Positions 8,762 to 16,813 of a DNA stretch of 64,000 nt are shown here, piece after piece; position 1 is the stretch's first letter; the number at the start of each line of letters is the position of its first letter. Position numbers and translations under genes: made by a program. The DNA comes from an uncultured Reyranella sp. GTDB lineage: Bacteria > Pseudomonadota > Alphaproteobacteria > Reyranellales > Reyranellaceae. Location of the stretch: NCBI RefSeq assembly GCF_945957355.1, contig NZ_CAMFKM010000013.1, forward strand, positions 121,697 through 185,696, given 5' to 3'. A model generated the notes under the pieces. It saw only the letters and a program-made list of their open reading frames with translations. It was not told the DNA's origin and made no database searches.

Positions 8762-9917
8762 GGCGAAGGTCGCCATGGGGGCCACCGGCTCCTGGCGTCC
8801 GCTCGTACCGGTCTTCATCGCCTGCGCCGCCATCGGCCTGCAGTCGGGCGCGGCGATGCCGCTCGTGCCGCTCGCCCTGGAGCGACAGGGCGCGGACAAG
8901 CTCACCATCGGGATCATCGCGGCGGCCTGGGCGATCGGCATGCTCACGACCGGGCCGTACATACCGCGGCTGGCCGCCCGCTTCGGCGCCGTGCCGCTCA
9001 TCCTGGCCGCCCTCGTGGCGGGCTCCCTGTGCACGGTCGGCTACACCCTCGTCACGAATCCGGCGGCGTGGTTTGCGCTCACCTTCGTGCACGGCGCGGT
9101 CGGCGGCGTGCCCTGGGTGGTGAGCGAGATCTGGATGAACCTCGTCGTCGAGGAGAAGCGGCGCGGGCGGGCCATGGCGATCTATGCCGCGATGTTCGCG
9201 GGCGGCATGGCGCTGGGCCCCTTCGTGCTGCAGGTCGTCGGCGTCTACGGGCCGCGGCCGTTCCTGACCTGCGCCGGGCTCGCGCTGCTGGTCGCCTTGC
9301 CGCTGCTGCCCTACCGCTACCGGGCGCCGGCGATCCGGCATCATGCCGACGGCGGTTACGGCGCGGTCTTCCTCGCGGCACCGCTCGCCATGCTCGCGGC
9401 CTTTGCCGGCGGCCTGGGCGAGCAGGTCGCGTTCAGCTTCCTGCCGGTCTATGCGGTGAGCGCCGGGGTGGTGCCGGAGACCGGCGCGCTGTGGCTGTCG
9501 GCCTTCGTGGTCGGCAACGTGGCCCTGCAATGGCCGATCGGCTGGCTGGCCGACCATTTCGACCGGCGGGGCGTGCTGGCGGGCCTCGCCATCGTCAGTG
9601 CGGCGCTGGTGGTCGGCCTCACCTTCGTGCCGGCGCAGTCGCTCTCGATCGTGGGCGTCATCATGCTGTGGGGCGGCATTTCGTTCGCGATCTATCCAGT
9701 GGGCCTGGCGCTGCTCGGCCAGCGCTTCAACGGCGGCGACATTGCCCGCGCCAATACCGCCTTCAGCCTGGTCTACGTCGTGGGCGGGCTGGTCGGCCGG
9801 CCGCTCACGGGGGCGGCGATGGATGCGGTCGGGGAACCCGGGCTCGGCTGGACGCTGGGCTTCTTCTACGCGGTCGCGACGGTCGGTGCGTTGCTGGCAA
9901 TGCGCCGCAGCGGCTGA
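8748..9917 (+). CDS. MFS transporter
   Basis: 389 residues with about 12 hydrophobic segments and a typical MFS loop 2-3 (ARFGAVPLILAAL and similar). The central loop (RYRAPAIRHHADGGYG) divides two six-helix bundles. The GTG at 8748 is preceded by gagagggg at good spacing and overlaps the Atm1 gene; an ATG at 8775 is the alternative. DHFDRRGVLAGL is the equivalent motif in the second half. The substrate is not evident. It is followed 15 bp later by meaB, so it likely belongs to the same transcript. Confidence 0.85.
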   Translation: MSPTRAKVAMGATGSWRPLVPVFIACAAIGLQSGAAMPLVPLALERQGADKLTIGIIAAAWAIGMLTTGPYIPRLAARFGAVPLILAALVAGSLCTVGYTLVTNPAAWFALTFVHGAVGGVPWVVSEIWMNLVVEEKRRGRAMAIYAAMFAGGMALGPFVLQVVGVYGPRPFLTCAGLALLVALPLLPYRYRAPAIRHHADGGYGAVFLAAPLAMLAAFAGGLGEQVAFSFLPVYAVSAGVVPETGALWLSAFVVGNVALQWPIGWLADHFDRRGVLAGLAIVSAALVVGLTFVPAQSLSIVGVIMLWGGISFAIYPVGLALLGQRFNGGDIARANTAFSLVYVVGGLVGRPLTGAAMDAVGEPGLGWTLGFFYAVATVGALLAMRRSG

Positions 9918-9932
9918 TAAGTCTGGCCGCCC

Positions 9933-10931
9933 ATGAGTGCGTCCGCTGCGATTTCCGGCGTGCCGGCCGATCCGCTTCTCGAGCCCCTGCTGAAGGGAGA
10001 CCGGCGAGCGCTCGCGCAGGCCATCACCCTGATCGAATCGACGCGCAGCGACCATCGCGCGCGCGCCGATGCGCTGCTCGCCAAAGTTCTCCCGCATACC
10101 GGCAAGTCGGTGCGGCTCGGCATCACCGGCGTGCCCGGCGTCGGCAAGTCCACCCTGATCGAACGTTTCGGCCTGTCCCTGCTGGAGCGCGGCCGGTCGC
10201 TCGCCGTGCTGGCGATCGACCCTTCGTCCAAGCGCGGCGGCGGCTCGATCCTGGGCGACAAGACGCGCATGGAAGAACTGTCGCGCCGTCCCGCCGCCTT
10301 CATCCGGCCCTCGCCGGCCGGGATCACCCTGGGCGGCGTCGCCCGGCGCACGCGCGAGACGATGCTGCTGGTGGAAGCCGCCGGCTTCGACACGGTGATC
10401 GTCGAGACGGTCGGCGTCGGCCAGTCAGAGACGGCCGTCTCCGACATGGTCGACATGTTCATCGTGCTGCTGCTGCCGGCCGGTGGTGACGACCTGCAGG
10501 GCATCAAGCGCGGCGTGATCGAGCTTGCCGACCTGATCGTGGTCAACAAGGCCGACGGCGACCTCAAGGCGACCGCACGGCGCTCCGCTGCCGATTACCA
10601 GCATGCGCTGCGCATGCTGCGCTCGCCGACCGCCGGCTGGACGCCCGAGGTCATGACCGCCTCGGCGCAGGCGGGCGAAGGCGTCGCCGAGATCTGGGGT
10701 GTCGTCGAACGCTTCAACAAGGCGGTGGGCGAAAAGGGTATCCAGAGGCGCCGCGGCGAGCAGGCCCGCGCCTGGATGTGGAACGAGGTCGGCGAGACGC
10801 TGCTGGCGGAGCTGAAAATGCACCCCGAGGTGCGCCGGCTGGTCGGCGGCCTGGAGCGAGAGGTCGAGGCCGGCCGGCTGACCCCCGCCGCGGCGGCCCG
10901 GTCCATGCTACAAGCCTTCCATGGCCGCTAA
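9933..10931 (+). CDS. meaB: methylmalonyl Co-A mutase-associated GTPase MeaB
   Basis: 332 residues. This G3E-family GTPase guards adenosylcobalamin loading and integrity of methylmalonyl-CoA mutase. The P-loop GVPGVGKST is at 66-74, the Mg/switch region IDPSSKRGGGSILGDKTRM about 95-113, the Walker B-like ETVGVGQSE at 158-166, and base-specificity NKAD at 205-208. The dimerisation arm at the C-terminus is present, so the protein is full length. Its client mutase is encoded 4 kb upstream on the same strand. Its end overlaps the next gene by 11 nt. Confidence 0.96.
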   Translation: MSASAAISGVPADPLLEPLLKGDRRALAQAITLIESTRSDHRARADALLAKVLPHTGKSVRLGITGVPGVGKSTLIERFGLSLLERGRSLAVLAIDPSSKRGGGSILGDKTRMEELSRRPAAFIRPSPAGITLGGVARRTRETMLLVEAAGFDTVIVETVGVGQSETAVSDMVDMFIVLLLPAGGDDLQGIKRGVIELADLIVVNKADGDLKATARRSAADYQHALRMLRSPTAGWTPEVMTASAQAGEGVAEIWGVVERFNKAVGEKGIQRRRGEQARAWMWNEVGETLLAELKMHPEVRRLVGGLEREVEAGRLTPAAAARSMLQAFHGR

Positions 10932-11403
10932 ATCGTTCCTGAAGCGGGCGCGCCGCGCCGCCGAAGCCCAGAAGGAGCCCTTCTGGAAGCGCAAGACCCT
11001 GGCCGAGATGAACAAGCAGGAGTGGGAATCCCTCTGCGACGGCTGCGGCATGTGCTGCGTCAACAAGCTTGAATACGAGGGCACGGGGGAACTGGTCCAG
11101 ACCGACACCTGCTGCCGGCTGCTCGACCCCAGGACCGCGCTCTGCAAGGACTACAAGAACCGCAAGAAAATCGTGCCGGACTGCATCCAGCTCACGCCAA
11201 AGGTGGTGGCCAAGATGGATTGGCTCCCCAGAACTTGTGGCTACCGGCTGGTCCATTTCAAGCAGGACCTCTATTGGTGGCATCCCCTGATCTCGGGGGA
11301 TCCAAACACCGTGCACGAGGCGGGAATCTCGGCCAGGGGGCGGGTGATCCCGGAGGACCAGGTCGAGGACATCAGCGAAAGAGTGGTGGACTGGTTCGCT
11401 TGA
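10921..11403 (+). CDS. YcgN family cysteine cluster protein
   Basis: 160 residues with the cysteine pattern of the YcgN/UPF0260 family. C39-x2-C42-x2-CC (CDGCGMCC) is followed by C64C65, C75 and C88, a likely zinc or iron-sulfur site. WLPRTCGYRLVHFKQDLYWWHPL is the conserved C-terminal region of the family. No function is established. The ATG lies inside meaB (11-nt overlap), implying co-translation with meaB. It is followed by a clear intrinsic terminator. Confidence 0.88.
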   Translation: MAAKSFLKRARRAAEAQKEPFWKRKTLAEMNKQEWESLCDGCGMCCVNKLEYEGTGELVQTDTCCRLLDPRTALCKDYKNRKKIVPDCIQLTPKVVAKMDWLPRTCGYRLVHFKQDLYWWHPLISGDPNTVHEAGISARGRVIPEDQVEDISERVVDWFA

Positions 11404-11428
11404 CGGGCACCGTCTGGGCCCGTAAAAA
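11400..11428 (+). promoter_or_regulatory. predicted sigma-70-type promoter of rpmB
   Basis: TTGACG (11400-11405), 17-nt spacer, TAAAAA (11423-11428). It would start RNA around 11435, at the left edge of the terminator hairpin and about 43 nt before the rpmB ATG. It overlaps the stop codon of the YcgN-like gene. Confidence 0.5.
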
Positions 11429-11436
11429 GCCGGCCT

Positions 11437-11464
11437 TCCCGCCCTCCGGCGGGATCGTTTTTTT
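11437..11464 (+). terminator. intrinsic terminator between ycgN-like gene and rpmB
   Basis: Stem tcccgcc (11437-11443) with ggcggga (11448-11454) and a 4-nt loop, followed by a run of seven T (11458-11464). It is the clearest rho-independent terminator in the window and ends only 14 nt before the rpmB start codon. An alternative pairing gccgg (11429-11433) with ccggc (11446-11450) would disrupt it. Confidence 0.75.
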
Positions 11465-11477
11465 AGCGGATATCGCC

Positions 11478-11783
11478 ATGCCTCGTCGTTGCGCCCTCTC
11501 GGGCAAGGCCGTCCAGTACGGCAACAATGTGAGCCACGCCAACAACAAGTCGAAGCGCCGGTTCATGTCGAACCTCCAGGTCGCCTCGGTTCTGTCGGAT
11601 GCGCTGGGACATGCGGTGCGCCTGCGCCTGACTCCCCGCGGCATCAAGACGATCGAGCACAATGGCGGCATCGACGCCTACCTGCTCGACACGAACGACA
11701 GCAAGCTCTCGCCCGAGATGAAGGTGCTGAAGCGCCGCGTCGTCTCGGCCAAGGGCAAGAAGGACGCGAAGAAGGCGGCCTAG
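11478..11783 (+). CDS. rpmB: 50S ribosomal protein L28
   Basis: 101 residues, basic, with the L28 start PRRCALSGKAVQYGNNVSHANNKSKRRF and the TPRGIKTIEHNGGIDAYL segment. It is a component of the large ribosomal subunit. The ATG at 11478 gives the standard family start; longer upstream reading is not expected because the terminator T-run lies there. agcgga before the start is a weak ribosome-binding site. It is a single gene, followed by hairpins. Confidence 0.97.
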   Translation: MPRRCALSGKAVQYGNNVSHANNKSKRRFMSNLQVASVLSDALGHAVRLRLTPRGIKTIEHNGGIDAYLLDTNDSKLSPEMKVLKRRVVSAKGKKDAKKAA

Positions 11784-11835
11784 GGCTGAGCGAAGCTCAG
11801 CCCCATGAGCGACAGGACATTGCTTTGCAATGTCC
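11783..11835 (+). terminator. two hairpins after rpmB
   Basis: gggctgagc/gctcagccc (11783-11791 with 11795-11803, loop gaa) begins at the rpmB stop. A second perfect 9-bp hairpin, ggacattgc/gcaatgtcc with loop ttt, is at 11815-11835. No T-tract follows. They are likely 3' end structures of the rpmB message. The rest of 11836-11970 shows nothing I can name. Confidence 0.5.
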
Positions 11836-11970
11836 GAGAGCGCCGAAGAACGAACGACCGTCTCATGACCCGATCACCCCGTATGACGGGGCACTTCCCC
11901 ATTTGAATTGGGGAAGAGGCATGACGATCATCTGGTCGACGCCATAGAGTGTTTCCAGTTCACCCACGTA

Positions 11971-12080
11971 CCTCATCCTGAGGAGCACGCCGCAGGCGTG
12001 CGTCTCTAAGGATGGGCAAAGGACGTGGTGCTCGTGCCCACCCTTCGAGACGCTCACTGCGTTCGCTCCTCAGGGTGAGG
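11971..12080. repeat. nested palindromic intergenic repeat, copy 2
   Basis: Starts cctcatcctgaggagc and ends gctcctcagggtgagg, with an internal pair close to gatgggc/gcccacc and the cttcgagacg motif. It is a diverged copy of the element at 1626-1734 and of the same length. It lies between rpmB and the phytase-like gene, in a 343-bp stretch (11784-12126) without a gene. Confidence 0.8.
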
Positions 12081-12126
12081 CCGTTGTTGGAAAGTCTGTT
12101 CTGATTCGAGTGAAGTCAGAAAGACG

Positions 12127-13122
12127 CTAACGCGCCAATTCGAACAGCATCAGAATATTGCGCTGAAGCGGATTGAAGTTGTCGTCCGAGATCAGCCAGA
12201 GCAGCGTCTCGCCCTTGGCGCCGCGCGTTGCCGCCAGGCCTTCGAGATTGTCGACCGCATAGGGTGAGGCGAGGCGCGCCAGTTCCTCGGGCTTCACGGT
12301 CGCATCGGGTTTGAGCTGGGCCGCGTCGAACCGCATCACCCGGATCCGCACCCCGCGCACCATGTCGAAGGCCCGCTCCAGGGTGGCGAAGGAGCCGTCG
12401 GGCAGCACTGCCAGCGCGGTCGGCTTGTAGTCGGGGATCGTGGCGTAGCTGAACGAACTCCAGGCATAGCGTCCGCCCGCCTCGGGCTTGCCGATCCAGC
12501 CCACCACCGTCTCCGGCTGGCGGCTGTATTCCTCGCTGATCGCGATCACCGTGCCGTCGGCGAGTGCGGTCAGCGACTCGATCCCACCATTGCCGGGCTG
12601 GCGGCCGATGTCGGCCGGCCCTTCGATGGGAAGCGGCGTCGCGGTGAGCGACGGGTAGCGCCACAGTCGGTGCCGGCGCTCGAAGGCCACCAGCCACGAT
12701 CCGTCGGGCAGGCGCGCGAACGCCTCGGCATCGGCTTCCGCCTTGCTCTCGATCGGCTTGCCGTCGAGGCCGCGCAGCTGGCCCATCCGCGCATCGCCCA
12801 GGCCCACCAGAGTGCCGTTGGCGTCGAAGCGGGGCGTGGCGACCAGCCACGAGCCTTCGTCCGAGATCGAGGTGAGGGTGCGGTTGTCCGGCGTGACGTG
12901 GAGGTCCGACAGGCCGCCGAAAATGCGCAGGCTGCCGCGCATCTCGAGGCCGCCTCGCCAGACCAGGCGGCCGACCCTCGTCGCCTTCGGCTCGTCGATC
13001 TTGAGCGTGAGCGCCGAACTTTCGATCGTGACGGGCTGTTCCTGCGCCACGGCCGGCGGCGGCGAGACGCCGGCGCAGGCCGCGACGAGCAGGCAGAGCG
13101 TGAGAAGGAAGCGGTTAGCCAC
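12127..13122 (-). CDS. esterase-like activity of phytase family protein
   Basis: About 331 residues. It has an N-terminal signal sequence with a possible lipobox (FLLTLCLLVAACAG) and a beta-propeller-like domain with the repeats seen in the phytase-like/esterase-like family (GGLSDLHVTPDNRTLTSISDEGSWL, GGIESLTALADGTVIAISEE, NLEGLAATRG, LLWLISDDNFNPLQRNILMLFEL). It is predicted secreted or lipid-anchored. The GTG at 13122 is chosen because it gives the signal peptide and lies 17 nt after the cobT stop; no strong ribosome-binding site is visible. Enzyme activity is unproven for most of the family. Confidence 0.82.
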   Translation of the reverse strand: MANRFLLTLCLLVAACAGVSPPPAVAQEQPVTIESSALTLKIDEPKATRVGRLVWRGGLEMRGSLRIFGGLSDLHVTPDNRTLTSISDEGSWLVATPRFDANGTLVGLGDARMGQLRGLDGKPIESKAEADAEAFARLPDGSWLVAFERRHRLWRYPSLTATPLPIEGPADIGRQPGNGGIESLTALADGTVIAISEEYSRQPETVVGWIGKPEAGGRYAWSSFSYATIPDYKPTALAVLPDGSFATLERAFDMVRGVRIRVMRFDAAQLKPDATVKPEELARLASPYAVDNLEGLAATRGAKGETLLWLISDDNFNPLQRNILMLFELAR

Positions 13123-13139
13123 CTGAGACAAGCGCCGGA

Positions 13140-15056
13140 CTAGGCCGCGCGCTTGCCGGACTTGGTTCCGACCTTGCCGCCGCCCTTGCCCGAGCCGCGG
13201 GCGGCGCGGGTGTCCTTCTTCTCGTCGTCGTCGAACAGCGAGGCGAGCTGCTCCATCATCGTGCCGCCCAGCTGGTCGGCGTCGACGATGGTGACGGCGC
13301 GGCGATAGTAGCGCGTGACGTCGTGGCCGATGCCGATGGCGACCAGTTCGACCGGCGAGCGCGTCTCGATCCAGTCGATGACGTCGCGCAGGTGCCGCTC
13401 GAGATAGTTGCCCGGATTGACCGACAGGGTGGAGTCGTCGACCGGCGCGCCGTCGGAGATGACCATGAGGATCTTGCGCTCCTCGGGCCGCGGCAGCAGG
13501 CGGTTGTGCGCCCACAGGAGCGCCTCGCCGTCGATGTTCTCCTTGAGGATACCCTCGCGCAGCATCAGGCCCAGGTTCTTGCGGGCACGACGCCACGGCG
13601 CATCGGCCGGCTTGTAGATGATGTGGCGCAGGTCGTTGAGGCGACCCGGGTTGGCCGGCTTGCCGGCGGCGAGCCACTGTTCGCGGCTCTGGCCGCCCTT
13701 CCAGGCGCGCGTCGTGAAGCCCAGGATCTCGACCTTCACGCCGCAGCGCTCCAGCGTGCGGGCGAGGATGTCGGCGCTCATCGCCGCCACCGTGATCGGA
13801 CGGCCGCGCATCGAGCCCGAATTGTCGATCAGCAGCGACACGACGGTGTCGCGGAAGTTGGTGTCGCGCTCGGTCTTGAACGACAGGGCGTGCATCGGGT
13901 TGGTGACGACCCGGGTAAGACGCGCCGCGTCGAGGATGCCCTCGTCGAGGTCGAACTCCCAGGCGCGGTTCTGCTGCGCCATCAGGCGGCGCTGCAGGCG
14001 GTTGGCGAGCTTGCCGATCACGCCCTGCAGGTGCGCCAGCTGCTGGTCGAGATGGTTGCGCAGGCGGCCGAGCTCCTCGGCGTCGCACAGCGCATCCGCT
14101 TCGACGATCTCGTCGAACTTGTTGGAATAGGCGTGATACTGCTGGCCCGCAGGCTCGTTGCTGAGCGCGCCCGGCGGCAGCCACGGACGCTCGGCGCGGC
14201 CCGGCTCCTCCTCGTCGCCCGAGCCCATCTGCATCTCGGTCTGGGCCTGGTCGGCGACGGTCTCGGAGGCGTCGTCCTGCTCGGAGGCGTCCTCGGTCTC
14301 CTCGCCCTGGGCGCCGTAGCCCTGGGTCTCGCTCGAATCGCTCTGGTCGTCGCCGGTCTCGTTCGACTGACCGTCGGCGTTCTCCTGGTCCTGCGAGTCC
14401 TCGTTGTCGTCGTCCTGCAGTTCGGCGGTCTCGTCGCCGAGCTTGAGGTCGCGGATCAGCTGGCGGGCGGCGCGGGCGAAGGCTTCCTGGTTGGTGAGCG
14501 AATCGCGCAGCTTCTGGAAGTCGCGGCCGGCCGCGCTTTCCACGTCGGCGCGCCACATGTCGACCATCGCCTTGGCCGACTCCGGCGGCTCGGCGCCGAG
14601 CAGCTGCTCGCGGGCGATCAGGCCGATCACGTCGGCGATCGGGGCGTCTTCCTTGTTCTTGATGCGGGCATGGCCGCGCTGGTCGGAGCGCTGGCGCCAC
14701 AGGGCGGAGAGATTGTCGGCGACGCCGACCATCTTGCGGGCCCCCAGCGCCTCGACGCGGACCTGCTCGACCGCCTCGAAGATCGCGCGCGCCGCCTCGC
14801 CGCGGGGCACGCGGCGCAGATGGGTCTTGCGGTCGTGATGGCGCAGCTTCAGCGCCATCGAATCGGCCTCGCCGCGGACGCGGCTCACATCCTCGGCCGG
14901 CAGATCGCGCGCCGGCACGGTGATGCGGGCTTCCTGGCCCAGCAGCGAACCGCCATCGGGGACGAAGGCTACGTTCACTTCCTTGCGCGACACCGCCCGC
15001 ATTGTGGTGGCGGTGACGCGACGAAACTCCTCGAGGGGAGTGGAGTCCTTGGCCAT
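13140..15056 (-). CDS. cobT: cobaltochelatase subunit CobT
   Basis: 638 residues. It is the large AAA-partner subunit of the aerobic (oxygen-dependent) cobaltochelatase CobNST, which inserts cobalt into hydrogenobyrinic acid a,c-diamide with ATP. An N-terminal domain is followed by a long acidic, low-complexity stretch (about 207-290). A C-terminal VWA domain carries the MIDAS motif DNSGS at 411-415. The ATG at 15056 has ggagaggg upstream. It is 13 nt downstream of cobS in one operon. CobN is not in this window. Confidence 0.96.
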   Translation of the reverse strand: MAKDSTPLEEFRRVTATTMRAVSRKEVNVAFVPDGGSLLGQEARITVPARDLPAEDVSRVRGEADSMALKLRHHDRKTHLRRVPRGEAARAIFEAVEQVRVEALGARKMVGVADNLSALWRQRSDQRGHARIKNKEDAPIADVIGLIAREQLLGAEPPESAKAMVDMWRADVESAAGRDFQKLRDSLTNQEAFARAARQLIRDLKLGDETAELQDDDNEDSQDQENADGQSNETGDDQSDSSETQGYGAQGEETEDASEQDDASETVADQAQTEMQMGSGDEEEPGRAERPWLPPGALSNEPAGQQYHAYSNKFDEIVEADALCDAEELGRLRNHLDQQLAHLQGVIGKLANRLQRRLMAQQNRAWEFDLDEGILDAARLTRVVTNPMHALSFKTERDTNFRDTVVSLLIDNSGSMRGRPITVAAMSADILARTLERCGVKVEILGFTTRAWKGGQSREQWLAAGKPANPGRLNDLRHIIYKPADAPWRRARKNLGLMLREGILKENIDGEALLWAHNRLLPRPEERKILMVISDGAPVDDSTLSVNPGNYLERHLRDVIDWIETRSPVELVAIGIGHDVTRYYRRAVTIVDADQLGGTMMEQLASLFDDDEKKDTRAARGSGKGGGKVGTKSGKRAA

Positions 15057-15069
15057 GCGGCCCTCTCCG

Positions 15070-16074
15070 TTAGTGCAGCTTGCCGCCCTTGGCGCTCGAC
15101 GACGGCAGTTCCTTGCCGAAGCAGCGCTGATAGTACTCGGCGAGCGTGCTGCGCTCGACCTCGTCGCACTTGTTCAGGAAGGTGAGACGGAAGGCAAAGC
15201 CCACGTCGCCTCCGAAGATGCGCGCGTTCTCGGCCCAGGTGATGACCGTACGCGGCGACATGACGGTCGAGATGTCGCCGGCGATGAAGCCCGCACGGGT
15301 CAGCTCGGCCAGCGCCACCATGGCGGCGATGGTCTTGCGGCCTTCGTCGCTGTTGTAGAACGGCGTCTTGGCGGCGACGATGTTCACTTCCTGCTCGTGC
15401 GGCAGGTAGTTCAGGGTCGTCACGATCGACCAGCGGTCCATCTGACCCTGATTGATCTGCTGCGTGCCGTGATAGAGGCCCGTCGTGTCGCCGAGACCGA
15501 CCGTGTTGGCGGTCGCGAACAGGCGGAACGCCGGGTGCGGATGGATCACCTTGTTCTGGTCGAGCAGGGTGAGCTTGCCGTCGACCTCGAGCACGCGCTG
15601 GATCACGAACATCACGTCGGCGCGGCCGGCATCGTATTCGTCGAACACCAGGGCGGTCGGGTTCTGCAGCGCCCAGGGCAGGATGCCTTCACGGAACTCG
15701 GTCACCTGCTTGCCGTCGCGCAGGACGATCGCATCCTTGCCGATCAGGTCGATACGCGAGATGTGGCTATCGAGGTTGACGCGCAGGCAGGGCCAGTTGA
15801 GGCGCGACGCGACCTGCTCGATGTGGGTCGACTTGCCGGTGCCGTGATAGCCCTGGACCATCACACGGCGGTTGTGGGCGAAGCCGGCGAGAATCGCCAT
15901 CGTCGTGTCGTGATCGAACAGGTAGGCATCGTCGACCTGGGGGACGTGCTCGGTCGGCGTGCTGAAAGCCGGCACCTCCATGTCGGTGTCGATGCCGAAA
16001 ACCTGACGCGCAGAAACCTTGATATCCGGCATGCCCGAAACATTCTGACGCGCCGCGGTCGTCGTAGAGGCCAT
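15070..16074 (-). CDS. cobS: cobaltochelatase subunit CobS
   Basis: 334 residues. It is the AAA+ ATPase subunit that forms a ring complex with CobT and drives cobalt chelation by CobN. Walker A GYHGTGKS is at 75-82 and Walker B LVFDEYDAG at 142-150. Sensor/arginine regions follow in the FATANTVGLGDTTGLYHGTQ segment. The start at 16074 gives the MPDIKVSARQVFGID family N-terminus shortly after; upstream in-frame codons to 16149 are unlikely to be coding. It is first gene of the cobS-cobT-phytase-like operon. Confidence 0.96.
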   Translation of the reverse strand: MASTTTAARQNVSGMPDIKVSARQVFGIDTDMEVPAFSTPTEHVPQVDDAYLFDHDTTMAILAGFAHNRRVMVQGYHGTGKSTHIEQVASRLNWPCLRVNLDSHISRIDLIGKDAIVLRDGKQVTEFREGILPWALQNPTALVFDEYDAGRADVMFVIQRVLEVDGKLTLLDQNKVIHPHPAFRLFATANTVGLGDTTGLYHGTQQINQGQMDRWSIVTTLNYLPHEQEVNIVAAKTPFYNSDEGRKTIAAMVALAELTRAGFIAGDISTVMSPRTVITWAENARIFGGDVGFAFRLTFLNKCDEVERSTLAEYYQRCFGKELPSSSAKGGKLH

Positions 16075-16185
16075 CACACGAATTCCTACAAAACAATGCC
16101 CGCCAATTGCGGGCCAATTGATAGTCGCAGGCAGGATTGTGCACTGCAAGCGGCCAAATGCACGGACAGCCCCAAGCAGGGCTAA

Positions 16186-16767
16186 TCAGTCGGCCGGAAG
16201 GTGCTCCGAAGCCCGCAGAGTGGAATACGCGGCGTTGATTTCCTTCAGCTTCTCCTCGGCCTCGCGCGCCCCGCCGTTGGCGTCGGGGTGGTGCAGCTTC
16301 ACCAACTCCTTGTACCGGGATTTCACGACTTTCCGGGTAAGGGGCCATGAAAGTTCGAGGACATCGAGGGCGTTGCGCTCCGCCGGGGTCAATTGTTCGC
16401 TGCCATCGTACTTGGGCGGCGGCTTTTCCCCGAGCCCGGCATCGTCGGCCAGGCCCAGCGGATCCTTGATATGGGCGTAGGGATTGCCGTTGCGGCGGGC
16501 GCCCAGCGGCCAGACCGGCCGGCGCCAGGTCGTATCGGCGCGGATATGGGCCTCGATCTGGTCGGAATCCAGGCCGGCGAAATAGTCCCACTTCTTGTTG
16601 TAGTCGCGGACGTGGTCGAGGCAGAACCAGCGATATTCGTCGAGCTTGTCGCGGGCGCGCGGCGCACGGAATTCACCCTGCAGCCGGCAGCCCGGCGCCT
16701 CGCAGACGCGCTGGTTCAGCTTCGGAGCATCCATTGCCGCCAGGGGATTCACGCGTCGTCGGGCCAT
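16186..16767 (-). CDS. DnaJ (J-domain) family protein
   Basis: 193 residues with the J domain at the C-terminus (about 128-190). It carries the HPD motif at 160-162 (LHHPDANGG), needed to stimulate a DnaK ATPase. The N-terminal half has C22-x4-C27 and C49-x2-H52 (CEAPGC, FCLDH), a possible metal site, and a tryptophan-rich linker. This architecture next to cobS and bolA is common in alphaproteobacteria. Its partner chaperone and client are unknown. An ATG at 16734 is an alternative start. Confidence 0.9.
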   Translation of the reverse strand: MARRRVNPLAAMDAPKLNQRVCEAPGCRLQGEFRAPRARDKLDEYRWFCLDHVRDYNKKWDYFAGLDSDQIEAHIRADTTWRRPVWPLGARRNGNPYAHIKDPLGLADDAGLGEKPPPKYDGSEQLTPAERNALDVLELSWPLTRKVVKSRYKELVKLHHPDANGGAREAEEKLKEINAAYSTLRASEHLPAD

Positions 16768-16780
16768 CGGGCTAATATGT

Positions 16781-16796
16781 GTTCAACCAATTGAAC
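16781..16796. promoter_or_regulatory. dyad in the dnaJ-like/bolA divergent promoter
   Basis: gttcaa-ccaa-ttgaac is a perfect 6-bp inverted repeat within the 46 bp separating the two divergent start codons. A TAATAT hexamer lies just to the left (16773-16778). It could be an operator controlling both genes; no regulator is assigned. Confidence 0.35.
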
Positions 16797-16813
16797 CGGC
16801 AAGATGAGGCAAG

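Noticed and set aside
6773..9034. 753-codon open frame on the minus strand
   Set aside because: Antisense to the well-supported Atm1-type exporter; composition is that of a mirror frame, with no recognisable domain.
11863..12057. Short minus-strand frame near the palindromic repeat
   Set aside because: It lies largely within the repeat element, has no family and no ribosome-binding site.
13123..14700. Long upstream extension of the phytase-like gene
   Set aside because: The extension is Arg/Pro/Ala-rich sequence overlapping cobT in another frame. The real N-terminus is the signal peptide at 13122.
3757..16185. Cobalamin riboswitch near B12-related genes
   Set aside because: The gaps before scpA, meaB and cobS are 42, 15 and about 110 bp, and I see no B12-box-like sequence or adequate leader length.
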